This document shows positions 1 to 10,200 of a stretch of 64,000 bases of DNA, piece by piece. The stretch is taken from NCBI GenBank assembly GCA_036403095.1, contig DASWRQ010000068.1:29351-93350 (forward strand). Reading direction: 5' to 3'. The notes under the pieces were generated by a model. That model was given only the letters and a program-made list of their open reading frames with translations. It ran no database searches and was not told where the DNA came from. The position numbers and the translations under genes were made by a program. Every line of letters begins with the position of its first letter. The first letter of the stretch is position 1. This DNA comes from Kutzneria sp036403095 (GTDB lineage: Bacteria > Actinomycetota > Actinomycetes > Mycobacteriales > Pseudonocardiaceae).

Positions 1-3000
1 GCCGAGGAACTCGCCCCAGATCTCGGCGACCGTGGTCTCCAGCTCGGTCCGCGGCGGGGCGTAGTCGGTGCGCAGCGGCGGCCTCGGGAACCGCGTCGAC
101 TCCGGCGCGGCGGCCGTCTCGACAAGGTCGGCAAGGTTGCTCAGCGCGGACCATTCCCGTTGTGCCGCCGGTAGTTGCTGCCGCATCGCGACGACGGTGC
201 CGTGCACGCCGCCGGCGATCCTGTCCAGCAGGGCCAGCCCGGCGGCGTCGCCGAAGCCGTTGCGGCGGCGGTAGGCGGCGCGGTCGGCGATGGCTTCGCT
301 GCCGTCCTGCCAGGCGTCGTACTGCCAGTGGCCCCAGGTCACCGTGATCACCTGGGTGTCCGAAGTGGACGCCAGCGCGGTGCCGTAGGCGTCGAGCACG
401 GTGTTCGCGGCGCAGTAGTCGCCCTCGCCGAGACCACCGAGCACGGTGGACACCGACGAGTAGAGGATCACCTTCTGCGGCGGCGTGGCCGAGTTGAGCA
501 ACTCGTGCAGCGGTTGCAGGGCGCGGACCTTCGGGGCCAGCACCGCATGGGCGTCGTCCAGAGTCTGGCGCTGGGCCAGCCCGCTGCCGGGGACGCCGGC
601 CGCGTGCACGATGCCGTCCAGCGGCCCGAAGTGGTCCTGGGCCTGTCGAAGCGCGCTTCTGAACTGCTCGGGATCGCCGACGTCGGCCTTGATCACCAGC
701 ACCTCGGCGCCGTCGATGTCGACGTCGCCACCGTTGCGGCTGACCAGCGCCAACCGGCTGACTCCCTTGCTGGCCAGGTGCTTGGCCAACCGGAGCCCGA
801 GGCCCTTCGTGCCGCCGGTGATCAGGTACGTGCCGGCCCAGCCGGGCTCGCCGGACGGGGTGATCTCGGTGTAGCCCTTGAGCCAGCGGCGGCCGTTGCG
901 CCAGCCGACCAGCGCCGGCTCCGCCGCGGCGTCCTCGTACGACCACGGCCCGCGCCGCAGCTCCTCGGCCAGGCTCTTGGCCGAGGCCAACGGGTCGGCC
1001 TCCGGGGCGAGGTCGATGCCGCGCCAGCTCAGGCCCGGGTACTCGGCCCGGACGCCGCGGCCGAGGCCGTGCACGATGGCGCGATACGGGGCCGGGGTAT
1101 CACCGCCGACGATCTCCGACGACCCGGCGCTGACCGTCAGCAGCCGGACACCGTGCTCCTTGGCGGTGCCGGCCAAGGCCTGCACGGCCAGCAGCAGTGT
1201 GTCGAAACCGCTGGTGATCGCGGTGTCCGCGGAGTCGGCGAGCAGGCTCCACAGGTGCACGACCTGCACCGGGCCGTCCGCGGCGAGGATCTCCCGGTAC
1301 AGCTCGGGGACGGTCGGGTCGATCACCAGGCGTCGGCCGTCGCGCCGGCGGCCGGTGCCCGGCGCGACCTCGACGACCCGCACGCCGGCCGCCTCGGCGA
1401 TGTCCGCGAGTCGGCCGCCGATGCCGGCGTCGTCGGCGAACACGATCAGCGTGCCGGTGAGCTCGCCCGGTTCCGGGCGGGACAGGTCGGTGCGCCAGAT
1501 CGGGCTGTAGAGCAGGCCGTTCGACGGTGTGGCCGACTTCTCCTTGGCCTGCGGCCAGAAACGCGTGCGCTGGAACGGGTACGGCGGCAGCGACACCAGC
1601 CGGCCTTGTCCGTTCAGCGCCGCCCAGTCGAGGTCGACGCCGATCTCCCAGAGCCGGCCGCATGTCTCCAGCACGCTGACGTTCTCCGCCGGCCGGTCGA
1701 CCGCCGGCCACGGTGCCGGCAGCGTGCCGAGGACGGTCGGGCGGGTCGTGACGTTCTGGCGGACGAGGCCGCCGAGGGTCTGGCCGGGGCCGAGCTCGAC
1801 GTACGCGTCGGCGGCGAAGTTCTGGATGCTCTCGGCGAAGCGGACCGGCCGGCACAGGTGATCGGCCCAGTACTGGGGATCGATGGCCTGGGCCTCGGTC
1901 AGCACGGCGCCGGTGGCGTTGGAGACGATAGTAACGCTCGGGGCGTTACGTGCCACCGTTGCGATCAGCGCCGCCAGCTTGTCCTGCATGGGTTGCAGCA
2001 GGGTGGAGTGGAACGGGTGCGCGCTGCGCAACGTCCGGTTGGCGATCCCGTTGGCCCGCAGCTGCTGCGAGACCTTCTCGATGTCGCTCGGCGACCCGCT
2101 GAGGACGGTCATCTGCGGGCCGTTCAACGCCGCGACGTCCACCGGGAGGTCGCCGAGCTGCTCCGGCCCGGCCGCCACGGCGAGCATCCGGCCGGCCGGC
2201 GCCGACTCGATCAGCCGGGCCCGCTCGGTGACGACCCAGAGCGCGTCGGACAGCGAGAACACCCCGGCGATGCAGGCCGCCACGTACTCGCCCAGGCTGT
2301 AGCCGACCAGCAGATCGGGCTTGATGCCGCGATGCGCCAGGAGGTTGGCCAGCGCGTACTCGACGGTGAAGAGGAACGGGTGCGCGATCTCCGCGTGGTC
2401 CATCACGTCGTCCGAGGGGCCGCCGCCGAACAGCGAGGGCACCTGCACCTCGGCCGGCGGTTCGGCGAAGAACAGCTCCCGCAGGTCGACCCCGCACCGG
2501 TCGGCGGCGATGTCCAGGCACTCGTCCACGGCCGCCGCGAACACCGGTTCGTGCTGGTAGAGCGCTCTCCCGAGTCCTCGGTACTGGTCGCCGACACCGG
2601 GCAGCAGGAACGCCACCTTCGGCTTCTCGTGGCCCGCCTTGACTGCCGGCTCGGCGGTGGCGAAGCGCGCCTTGGCGTCGGCGGCGTCGGTGGCCACGAT
2701 CGCCCGGCGGTACTCGTGGTGCGTCCGGCCGACCTGGAGCGTGTGGGCCAGGTCCGTGAGCTCCGCTTTTGTGCCGCGGAGTGTCTGGAGCCGGTCCCGG
2801 AGAGCGTTCTCCGAGGCCCCCGACACCGGCAGCAACGTGAGCCCGTCGGCCGGCGACGGCGCGGGCGCCGGGGCGGCTTCGAGGACGACGTGTGCGTTGG
2901 TGCCCGACCAGCCGAACGAGCTGACCCCGGCGATCGCCCCGCCCGGCAGTTCGGCGCTGGCGGTCGCCGGCCGGACGGTGTCGCTGGCCACCACGGCCTC

Positions 3001-4221
3001 GGCCGGCTCGGACATGTTCAGGTTCGGCGGCACCAGGCCGTTCTCGAGCACCAGGACCGTCTTGATCAGGCCCGCGATGCCGGCGGCGGTGTGCGTGTGG
3101 CCGACGTTGGTCTTGACCGCGCCGACGTGCAGCGGGGCTTCGCGCCGGCCGAACACGTCGTTCAGCGCCCCCAGCTCGATCTCGTCGCCCAGCGCGGTGC
3201 CCGAGCCGTGTGCCTCGACGAAGGCGATGTCCGCCGGCTTCACCTGTGCCGCCGCGTGCGCCCGACGGATCACGTCGACCTGGGCCGCCCGGTTCGGCGC
3301 GGTGAGGCCGTTGCTGCGGCCGTCCTGGTTCACAGCGGTGCCGCGGATGACCGCCCGGATGCGGTGGCCGTTGCGCTCGGCATCGGACAGCCGGGTCAGC
3401 AGCACCATGCCGCCGCCCTCGCCCATCATGTAGCCGTTGGCGCCGGCGTCGAAGGTGTTGCAGCGGTCGGCCAGTAGCGCGTTGGAGCAGCTGTAGATGT
3501 ACAGGAACTCGTGCAGGGCCAGGTATCCGCCGCCGACCAGCACGTAGTCGCACTCGTTGTTGCGCAGCGCCTGCACGGCCAGATGCACGGCGACCAGCGA
3601 GGAGGAGCAGGCGGTGTCGAGGGAGAACGTGGGCCCGTGCAGGTCGAAGTGGTAGGCGATGCGGCCGGCGACCACGCTGCCGAGGCTGCCCTGGCCCATG
3701 TACGGGTCGGTGTAGACGTCGATGCCCTCGCGGTCGTGCTCCAACTGGCCGTACTGGAACGCGTCGGAGAAGCCCAGCAGCACACCGGTTCGGCTGCCCG
3801 CAAGCGTTTTCGGCGGCGTGCCGGCGTCCTCCATCGCCTCCCAGGCCAGCTCCATGAGCAGCCGTTGCTGCGGGTCCATGCGCAGCGCCTCACGCGGCGG
3901 GAAACCGAAGAACTCCGCGTCCCAGCCGGCGACATCGGGCAGGAAGGCGCCGGTTTTCGGCTGGTACAGCGTGTTGTCCTCGGCCGACGGGTCGTGGTCG
4001 AACCGCCCGCGCGGGAAGTCGGTGACCGCCGCCGCGCGGCCCTCGCGCAGCATCTCCCAGTACGAGGACACATCCGGTGCGTCCGGGAAGCGGCAGGACA
4101 TGCCGATCACGGCGACCGGCTCGTGCTCCCGGGCGTCGGCGTCCGCCAGCCGGCGGCGCGCGTTCGCCAGGTCGACCGTCACCCGCTTGAGATACTCGCG
4201 GAGCTTGTCCTCGCCGGCCAT
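1..4221 (-). CDS. Type I polyketide synthase, KS-AT-KR-(ACP) module, 3' end beyond window
   Basis: Modular PKS subunit of which 1407 codons are visible. The N-terminus (residues 1-30) is a charged helical docking segment beginning MAGEDKLREYL. The KS follows at about 33-455, with active-site Cys205 in DTACSSSL and the His motifs EAHGSGT and NVGH. The AT (about 525-840) has nucleophile Ser642 in GYSLGEY and the substrate motif HPFH, which resembles malonyl-CoA ATs. A KR structural half is followed by the catalytic KR (about 1120-1310) with the TGGTKGLG nucleotide loop and the catalytic Tyr in GDYCAAN. The last visible residues (PRTELETTVAEIW) look like the start of a carrier domain. The ATG at 4221 lies 11 bases after the upstream PKS stop, with a GAAAGGG ribosome site overlapping that stop, so the two are co-translated. 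The AT (LLPGVGDQY) and the linker style resemble mixed NRPS/PKS modules more than macrolide modules. Confidence 0.94.
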   Translation of the reverse strand, partial: MAGEDKLREYLKRVTVDLANARRRLADADAREHEPVAVIGMSCRFPDAPDVSSYWEMLREGRAAAVTDFPRGRFDHDPSAEDNTLYQPKTGAFLPDVAGWDAEFFGFPPREALRMDPQQRLLMELAWEAMEDAGTPPKTLAGSRTGVLLGFSDAFQYGQLEHDREGIDVYTDPYMGQGSLGSVVAGRIAYHFDLHGPTFSLDTACSSSLVAVHLAVQALRNNECDYVLVGGGYLALHEFLYIYSCSNALLADRCNTFDAGANGYMMGEGGGMVLLTRLSDAERNGHRIRAVIRGTAVNQDGRSNGLTAPNRAAQVDVIRRAHAAAQVKPADIAFVEAHGSGTALGDEIELGALNDVFGRREAPLHVGAVKTNVGHTHTAAGIAGLIKTVLVLENGLVPPNLNMSEPAEAVVASDTVRPATASAELPGGAIAGVSSFGWSGTNAHVVLEAAPAPAPSPADGLTLLPVSGASENALRDRLQTLRGTKAELTDLAHTLQVGRTHHEYRRAIVATDAADAKARFATAEPAVKAGHEKPKVAFLLPGVGDQYRGLGRALYQHEPVFAAAVDECLDIAADRCGVDLRELFFAEPPAEVQVPSLFGGGPSDDVMDHAEIAHPFLFTVEYALANLLAHRGIKPDLLVGYSLGEYVAACIAGVFSLSDALWVVTERARLIESAPAGRMLAVAAGPEQLGDLPVDVAALNGPQMTVLSGSPSDIEKVSQQLRANGIANRTLRSAHPFHSTLLQPMQDKLAALIATVARNAPSVTIVSNATGAVLTEAQAIDPQYWADHLCRPVRFAESIQNFAADAYVELGPGQTLGGLVRQNVTTRPTVLGTLPAPWPAVDRPAENVSVLETCGRLWEIGVDLDWAALNGQGRLVSLPPYPFQRTRFWPQAKEKSATPSNGLLYSPIWRTDLSRPEPGELTGTLIVFADDAGIGGRLADIAEAAGVRVVEVAPGTGRRRDGRRLVIDPTVPELYREILAADGPVQVVHLWSLLADSADTAITSGFDTLLLAVQALAGTAKEHGVRLLTVSAGSSEIVGGDTPAPYRAIVHGLGRGVRAEYPGLSWRGIDLAPEADPLASAKSLAEELRRGPWSYEDAAAEPALVGWRNGRRWLKGYTEITPSGEPGWAGTYLITGGTKGLGLRLAKHLASKGVSRLALVSRNGGDVDIDGAEVLVIKADVGDPEQFRSALRQAQDHFGPLDGIVHAAGVPGSGLAQRQTLDDAHAVLAPKVRALQPLHELLNSATPPQKVILYSSVSTVLGGLGEGDYCAANTVLDAYGTALASTSDTQVITVTWGHWQYDAWQDGSEAIADRAAYRRRNGFGDAAGLALLDRIAGGVHGTVVAMRQQLPAAQREWSALSNLADLVETAAAPESTRFPRPPLRTDYAPPRTELETTVAEIWGEFLG

Positions 4222-4232
4222 GGTTTTCCCTT

Positions 4233-7200
4233 TCACAGCTGGTTGTCGATGAAGGCGAAGATCTCCTCGTCCGAGGAGAGATCAAGGCCGGGAGCGTCGG
4301 GCACGAGGGTGCGCAATGTCTCCTGGAGCACGGCGGCCAGCCGGTCGCGGTGATCGTCGTCCAGAGTGGACGGATCGATGCGGTCCAGCGCCTCGCGCAG
4401 CAGGTCCTCCGGCGACGGCTCGGCCGGCACCAGCTCGCCGGCCAGGTAGCCGGCCAGCTTGGTCACCGTCGGGTGGTTGAACACCAGCGACGCCGGCAGC
4501 CGCAGGCCCGTTGCCGCGCCGAGCTTGTTGCGCAGCTCGACCGAGGTCAGCGAGTCGAGCCCCTGCTCCCGCAACGGCTTGTCCGGGTCGACCGTGGCGG
4601 CGGACCGGTGGCCCAGCGCCACTGAGACCCGGTCCCGGACCAGCCGGAAGATCGAGTCCGCGTCGAACTGCTGCGCCGGTGCGGCCTCGATCGTCACGGT
4701 CCGGCGTGGCTTGAACAGACCACGCAGCACGGGCGGCACGTCGTCACCGTCGCGACTCCACCGCGCCGCTACGAGCTGGGCATTCGGCTCGCGGAGCGCC
4801 GCGTCGAACATGGCCAGGCCTTGCTGCACGCTCAGCGGCGCCACCCACGCGACCTTGTTCACGTGCGCGGTCATGGCCGTCGGCAGCGACCATAGTCCCC
4901 AGGCGATCGACGCCGCCGGCAGACCGAGGCTCTGCCGATGTGCGGCGAGCGCGTCGAGATAGCTGTTGGCCGCGGCGTAGTTGCCCTGCCCGGGGTTGCC
5001 GAGCACACCGGCGACCGAGGAGAACAGCACAAACGCCTTGAGATCCGGCAGGAGCTCGTGCAGCAGCCAAGCCGCCTCGGCCTTCGGCCGGAGCACCGTG
5101 TCCAGCTTCTTTGGCGTCAGCTCCGTGACGGTCGCGTCGTCGAGGACGCCGGCCGCGTGGATCACGGCCGTGATGCGACGGCCCTTGATCAGCTCGGTCA
5201 ATTGGCCACGGTCGGCGACATCGCAGGCCACCCCGTCGGTGCCACCGCGTCGGGACACGAGCAGCAGGTCGGGGACACCCTGCGACTTCAGGTGTTGGGC
5301 GATCAGCGCGCCGAGGCCGCTGGTGCCGCCGGTGATCAGCACGGTGCCGTCGCCGAGGTCCATGGTGGACCCCGAGTTGACGTGCCGGACGATCCGCGGC
5401 ACCAGGAACCGGCCGTCGCGGACGGCGAACTGCGGCTCGTCGGTGGTCGGAATCTCGTCCTCGGCGCAGTCGGCCAGCACGAACCGGCCAGGGTGCTCGG
5501 ACTGGGCCGAACGGACCAGTCCCCAGATCTGCGCACCGTCCAAGGTGGACGGATCGGCGCGGACCAGCAGCCGCTCGTCGGTGTCCTTCTCCACCCACTG
5601 CTGCACCTGGGCCAGCACGCTCTTGAGATCGCCCGGCTGGGCGACGGTCAGCGACGCCTGGCCGGTCGGCTCGGCTTCCACCCAGTCGACCCGGTACAGC
5701 TCGGCCGTGGCAACGCCTTGCGGCGCGGGCGCCAGGGTCAGCGACTCGACGCCGCCGATCTGCGTGCCGGTTTCGTCATAGATGGCCAGGGATCCGTTGC
5801 TCAGACGGACCCGGAGCCGGTTCGCGCCGCGGCCGGTGAACCACACGCCGGACCAGGCGAACGGCAGCTTCAGCTCGTCGGCGTCGAGCACGAGGATGTG
5901 CAGGGCGGCGTCCAGCAGCGCCGGGTGCACGGTGAAGTCATCGGCGTCGGAGACCGCCACCTCGACGAGATAGTCGTCGCCGTCGCGATAGGCGGCTTGC
6001 AGCAGCTGGAATGCCGGCCCGTACTCGTAACCGCCGGCCGCGAGCCGGTCGTAGGCGCCGGTGAGGTCGATCTCCGTCCCGGTCGGCCAGGTGTCGAGGC
6101 GACCGGTGCTGCGCCGGCCGTCGCCGAGGAAGCCGTCAGCGTGCTTGATCCAGTCGCCGTCGGTGCGGGAGTGGATGGCCAGCGAGCGCCGGCCGTTCTC
6201 GTCGCCGCCGATCGTGACCTGGAGCTGGGCCGAGCCGGTGGTGGGCAGGACGAGCGGGGCGTGCAGGGTCAGGTCCTCGACCTGGTCGCCGTCGGCCGCC
6301 GTCAGGGCGAGGTCGACGAAGGCCGTGCCCGGCAACAGAACCGTGCCGTTGACGGCGTGATCGACCACCCAGGGGGCGCTGTGCCGCGAGATTTTGCCGG
6401 TCAGCAGCCGGCCGCCGGTGTCGGCCACCGGGACCGCGTCGGCCAGCAGCGGGTGCGTGCCGTTTTCGTTGGTGTGCAGCCAGAATCGTTGCCGGTCGAA
6501 GGCGTAGGTCGGCAGTTCGACGCGCTTGGTCACCGGGCCGACGATCTTCGGCCAGTCCACCGGCGCGCCCTGTGCGTACGCCGTCGCGGCGGCGATCAGG
6601 AACTGGTGCTGGCCGCCGAAATTGCGCCGCAACGTGCCCACGGCCGTGCCGTCGATGCCTTCGTCGGCCAGGATCTCCCGGACCGCGCCGGCCAGGATCG
6701 GGTGCGGGCTGACCTCGATGAACAGCGGCCGGTCGCGGAACTTCCGGACGGCCGGGTCGAAGCTGACCGGGTCGGCGAGGTTCCGGTACCAGTAGTCGGG
6801 GGTCATCGCCGTGCCGTCGATGAAGTCGCCGTGGCAGGTGGAGCAGATTTTGGTCGTGGCCTCGGCCGGCTCGATAGCGCCGAGCTGCCGGAGCAACTCG
6901 TCCCGGACCGCCTCGACGTGCGGGGTATGGGCCGCGTAGGCCACCGGCGCGCGCCGGAGCTGCACGTCCTCGCCCTGCGCGGAAACGAATTCGTCGATCG
7001 CCTGGAGATCGCCGGCGATCACCGTGGCCGACGGTCCGTTGTCCACCGCGAGCCAGAGCCGGCCCGGCCACGGCGCGATCCGCTCGCGAACATCGTTCGC
7101 CGGCAGTCCGACCGCCAGCACGCCGCCCGTGCCATCGAGCTTGCCGACGATCTGCCCGCGCAGCGCACTGATCTTGGCCGCGTCGTCGAGCGTCAGCGCC

Positions 7201-10200
7201 CCGGCGACCGCCGCCCCCGCGATCTCGCCCTGCGAGTGGCCGATCACCGCCGCCGGTTCGACGCCGATCGACTGCCACAGCTTGGCCAGTGACACCATCA
7301 ACGCCCACAACACCGGCTGCACCACGTCGGTGCCGTCCAGCGTCGGCTCGCCCTGGGTGAGGACGTCGATCACCGACCAGCCTGTGTGCGGCCGGAGCGC
7401 CTCGTCGCACCGGCGGAGCTCACGTGCGAAGGTCTCGTTCTCGCGCAGCAGGTCCACCGCCATGCCGGCCCACTGTGCCCCCTGACCAGGGAAAACGAAC
7501 ACCGGGTCGGCTTCTCGGGTGGCTTGCCCGGTGACCAGCGCCGGGTGTGGTTCGTCCTCGGCAAGCGCTTGCAGGGCCTCGCGCAGTTCCGCGCGAGAGG
7601 CTGCCACGATGACCGCCCGGTGTTGGAAGGCGGGCTTGCGGACCAGCACCGCCGCGGCGGCTTGGAGGTCGCCGGCTTCGGCGACATTCGCCAGCCGCGC
7701 CGCCTGCGCCCGCAGCGAAACCTCGGTACGGGCGGAGATCACCCAGGGGAGGGGCGTGTCGGATGCCGCCGCGATCGGTTCGGCCGCCGTCACTCCCTCC
7801 ACGATCACGTGTGCGTTGGTGCCGGACATGCCGAAGCTCGACACCGCCGCTCGCCTCGGGCCGGCCGGCCACTGCCGGTGCTCGGTGAGCACGCGGCCGT
7901 TGCCCGCCTCCCAGTCCACTTTGGACGTCGGCCGGTCGACGTGCAGCGTCCGCGGCAACACGCCGTGTCGCATGGCCATCACCATCTTGATCACGCCGGC
8001 GACGCCGGCCGCGGCCTGGGCGTGGCCGATGTTGGACTTCACGGAGCCGAGCCACACCGGGCGGTCGGCCGGCCGGTGCTGGCCGTAGGTGGCGAGAATG
8101 GCGTTCGCCTCGATCGGATCGCCGAGAGCGGTGCCGGTGCCGTGCGCCTCGACGACCTCGATGTCCGCAGTGGACAGACCGGCGTCGTCCAGGGCCTTGC
8201 GGATCACGTCACGTTGCGCAAGACCGTTCGGCGCGGTGAGGCCATTGCTGGCGCCGTCCTGGTTCACGGCGATGCCGCGGATCACCGCCAGCACCTCGTG
8301 CCCGTTGCGCTCGGCGTCGGACAGCCGCTCCAGCAGCAGCACTCCGGCACCCTCCGAAAAGGAGGTTCCGTCGGCGTTGTCGGAGAACGCCTTGGCCCGG
8401 CCGTCGACCGACAGGCCGTTCTGGCGGGTGAACTCCACCAGGTTGCCCGGGTTGGCCATCAGGGTGGCGCCGCCGGCCAGCGCCAGCGTGCATTCCTGGC
8501 GGCGTAACGACTCCACTGCCAGCTGAATCGCCACCAGCGACGACGAGCAGGCCGTGTCGACCGTCAGGGCCGGCCCGTTGAGGCCGAAGGTGTAGGCGAT
8601 GCGGCCCGAGGCCACACTCAGGGCCGTGCCGGTCATCAGGTGGCCGTCGACCACGCCGGTCGGCTGGTGCAGGCGGGGGCCGTAGTCCATCGCCATCGCG
8701 CCGACGAACACTCCTGTCGCCGAGCCTTGCAGGTCCGCCGCCGCCAGGCCGGCCCGCTCCAGCGCCTCCCAGCAGATCTCCAGCATCAGCCGCTGCTGCG
8801 GCTCCATCGCCAGCGCCTCACGGGGGCTCAACCCGAAGAAGGCCGCATCGAACTTGTCGGCATCGTGCAGAAAGCCTCCGCTGCGCGTCACGCACGCGCC
8901 GTCGAACAACGCGTCCAGATCCCAGCCGCGGTTCGACGGCAGCGGCGTGACGGCATCCTCGCCGGTCGCGATGAGCCGCCAGAACTCCTCCGGCGAATCG
9001 ACGCCGCCGGGGTAGCGGCAGCCCATCGCGATCACGGCGATCGGGTCCGAACCCGAAACGGGCCGAGCGGGTCGCTCACTGCCCGTCCGTTGCGCCTCGA
9101 CCTGGGCGGGCCGGCTTTCTGTCCGCTGTGCCGCGGTTTCCGCCTGCCCGCTGTCCGGTCGTTGCGCGTCGGCTCCCTGATCCGCCGCCATTGCCGCCTT
9201 GAGCCCGTCGACCAACCGCTGAGGGGTCGGGTAGTCGTAGAGCAGCGAGGTCGGCAGCTTTCGCCCGGTCTGTGCCGAGAGCCGGGCGCGCAGGCGCATC
9301 AGCGAGTTCGAGTCGAACCCGAGTTCCTTGAACGGACGCGTCGCGTCGATGGCCGACGCGTCCTTGTGTCCCAACACGTTCGCGGTGGCGCTGAGCACAG
9401 TCGCCCGCAGGTCGCCGGTGGCCGCAACCGTTTGCGTGGCGGCGATCTCGCCGTACCAGTGCCGTTCCCGCTGGAACCGATAGGTCGGCAGGTCCACCTT
9501 GCGCCCGGCGATCTTCCACGCCACCGGCGCGCCGACGACGTAGGCCTCGGCCAACGCCCGGCGGATCCGCTCGGTGCCGCCCTCGTCCCGACGCAGGGTG
9601 CCGACGACCGCGGCCTCGCCCTCGACCGTCTCGTCTATGCTGTTGAGCAGCAACGGATGCGGGCTGCACTCGATGAACCGCCCGACGCCGTCGGCCAACG
9701 CGCGCCGGGTGGCGTCGATGAATCGCACCGGCTGCCGCAGATTGGCGAACCAGTAGTCGGCGTCCAGCTCGCGGGTGTCCAGCGGCTCGCCGGTCACGGT
9801 GGACACGAACGTCACGTCCGTCGCTTGTGGACGGACCTCCGCGAACAGCGGCAACAGCTCGTCCCGCAGCACGTCGACCGCCGGGGAGTGCGAGGCGTAG
9901 GCCGCCGGCACGATCTTCGTCCGGACGTCGGCCAGCCGCTCCTGCAACGCGGCCAGCTGATCCGCCGGACCGGCCAGCACGACCGACCTCGGCCCGTTCA
10001 CCGCCGCAATCGTCACGCCCGGCGGCAGCATCTCCTGGACCACGGCCGCCGGCGCCCCCACGGACATCATGCCGCCGCCGGTCAGCCGACCGGCGATCTT
10101 GCTGCGCAAAGCGATCACCCGAGCCCCGTCGACCAGGGACAGAGCGCCGATCGCCGTGGCCGCCGCGACTTCGCCCTGCGAGTGCCCCAGCACCACATCC

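Noticed and set aside
175..3477. An open plus-strand frame of about 1100 codons opposite the PKS genes, and similar long frames at 4938-7292, 8640-11678, 43184-45991 and 59865-61781.
   Set aside because: All are exact antisense shadows of well-supported genes; their translations are Arg/Gly/Ala-rich, lack domains, and arise from high third-position GC.
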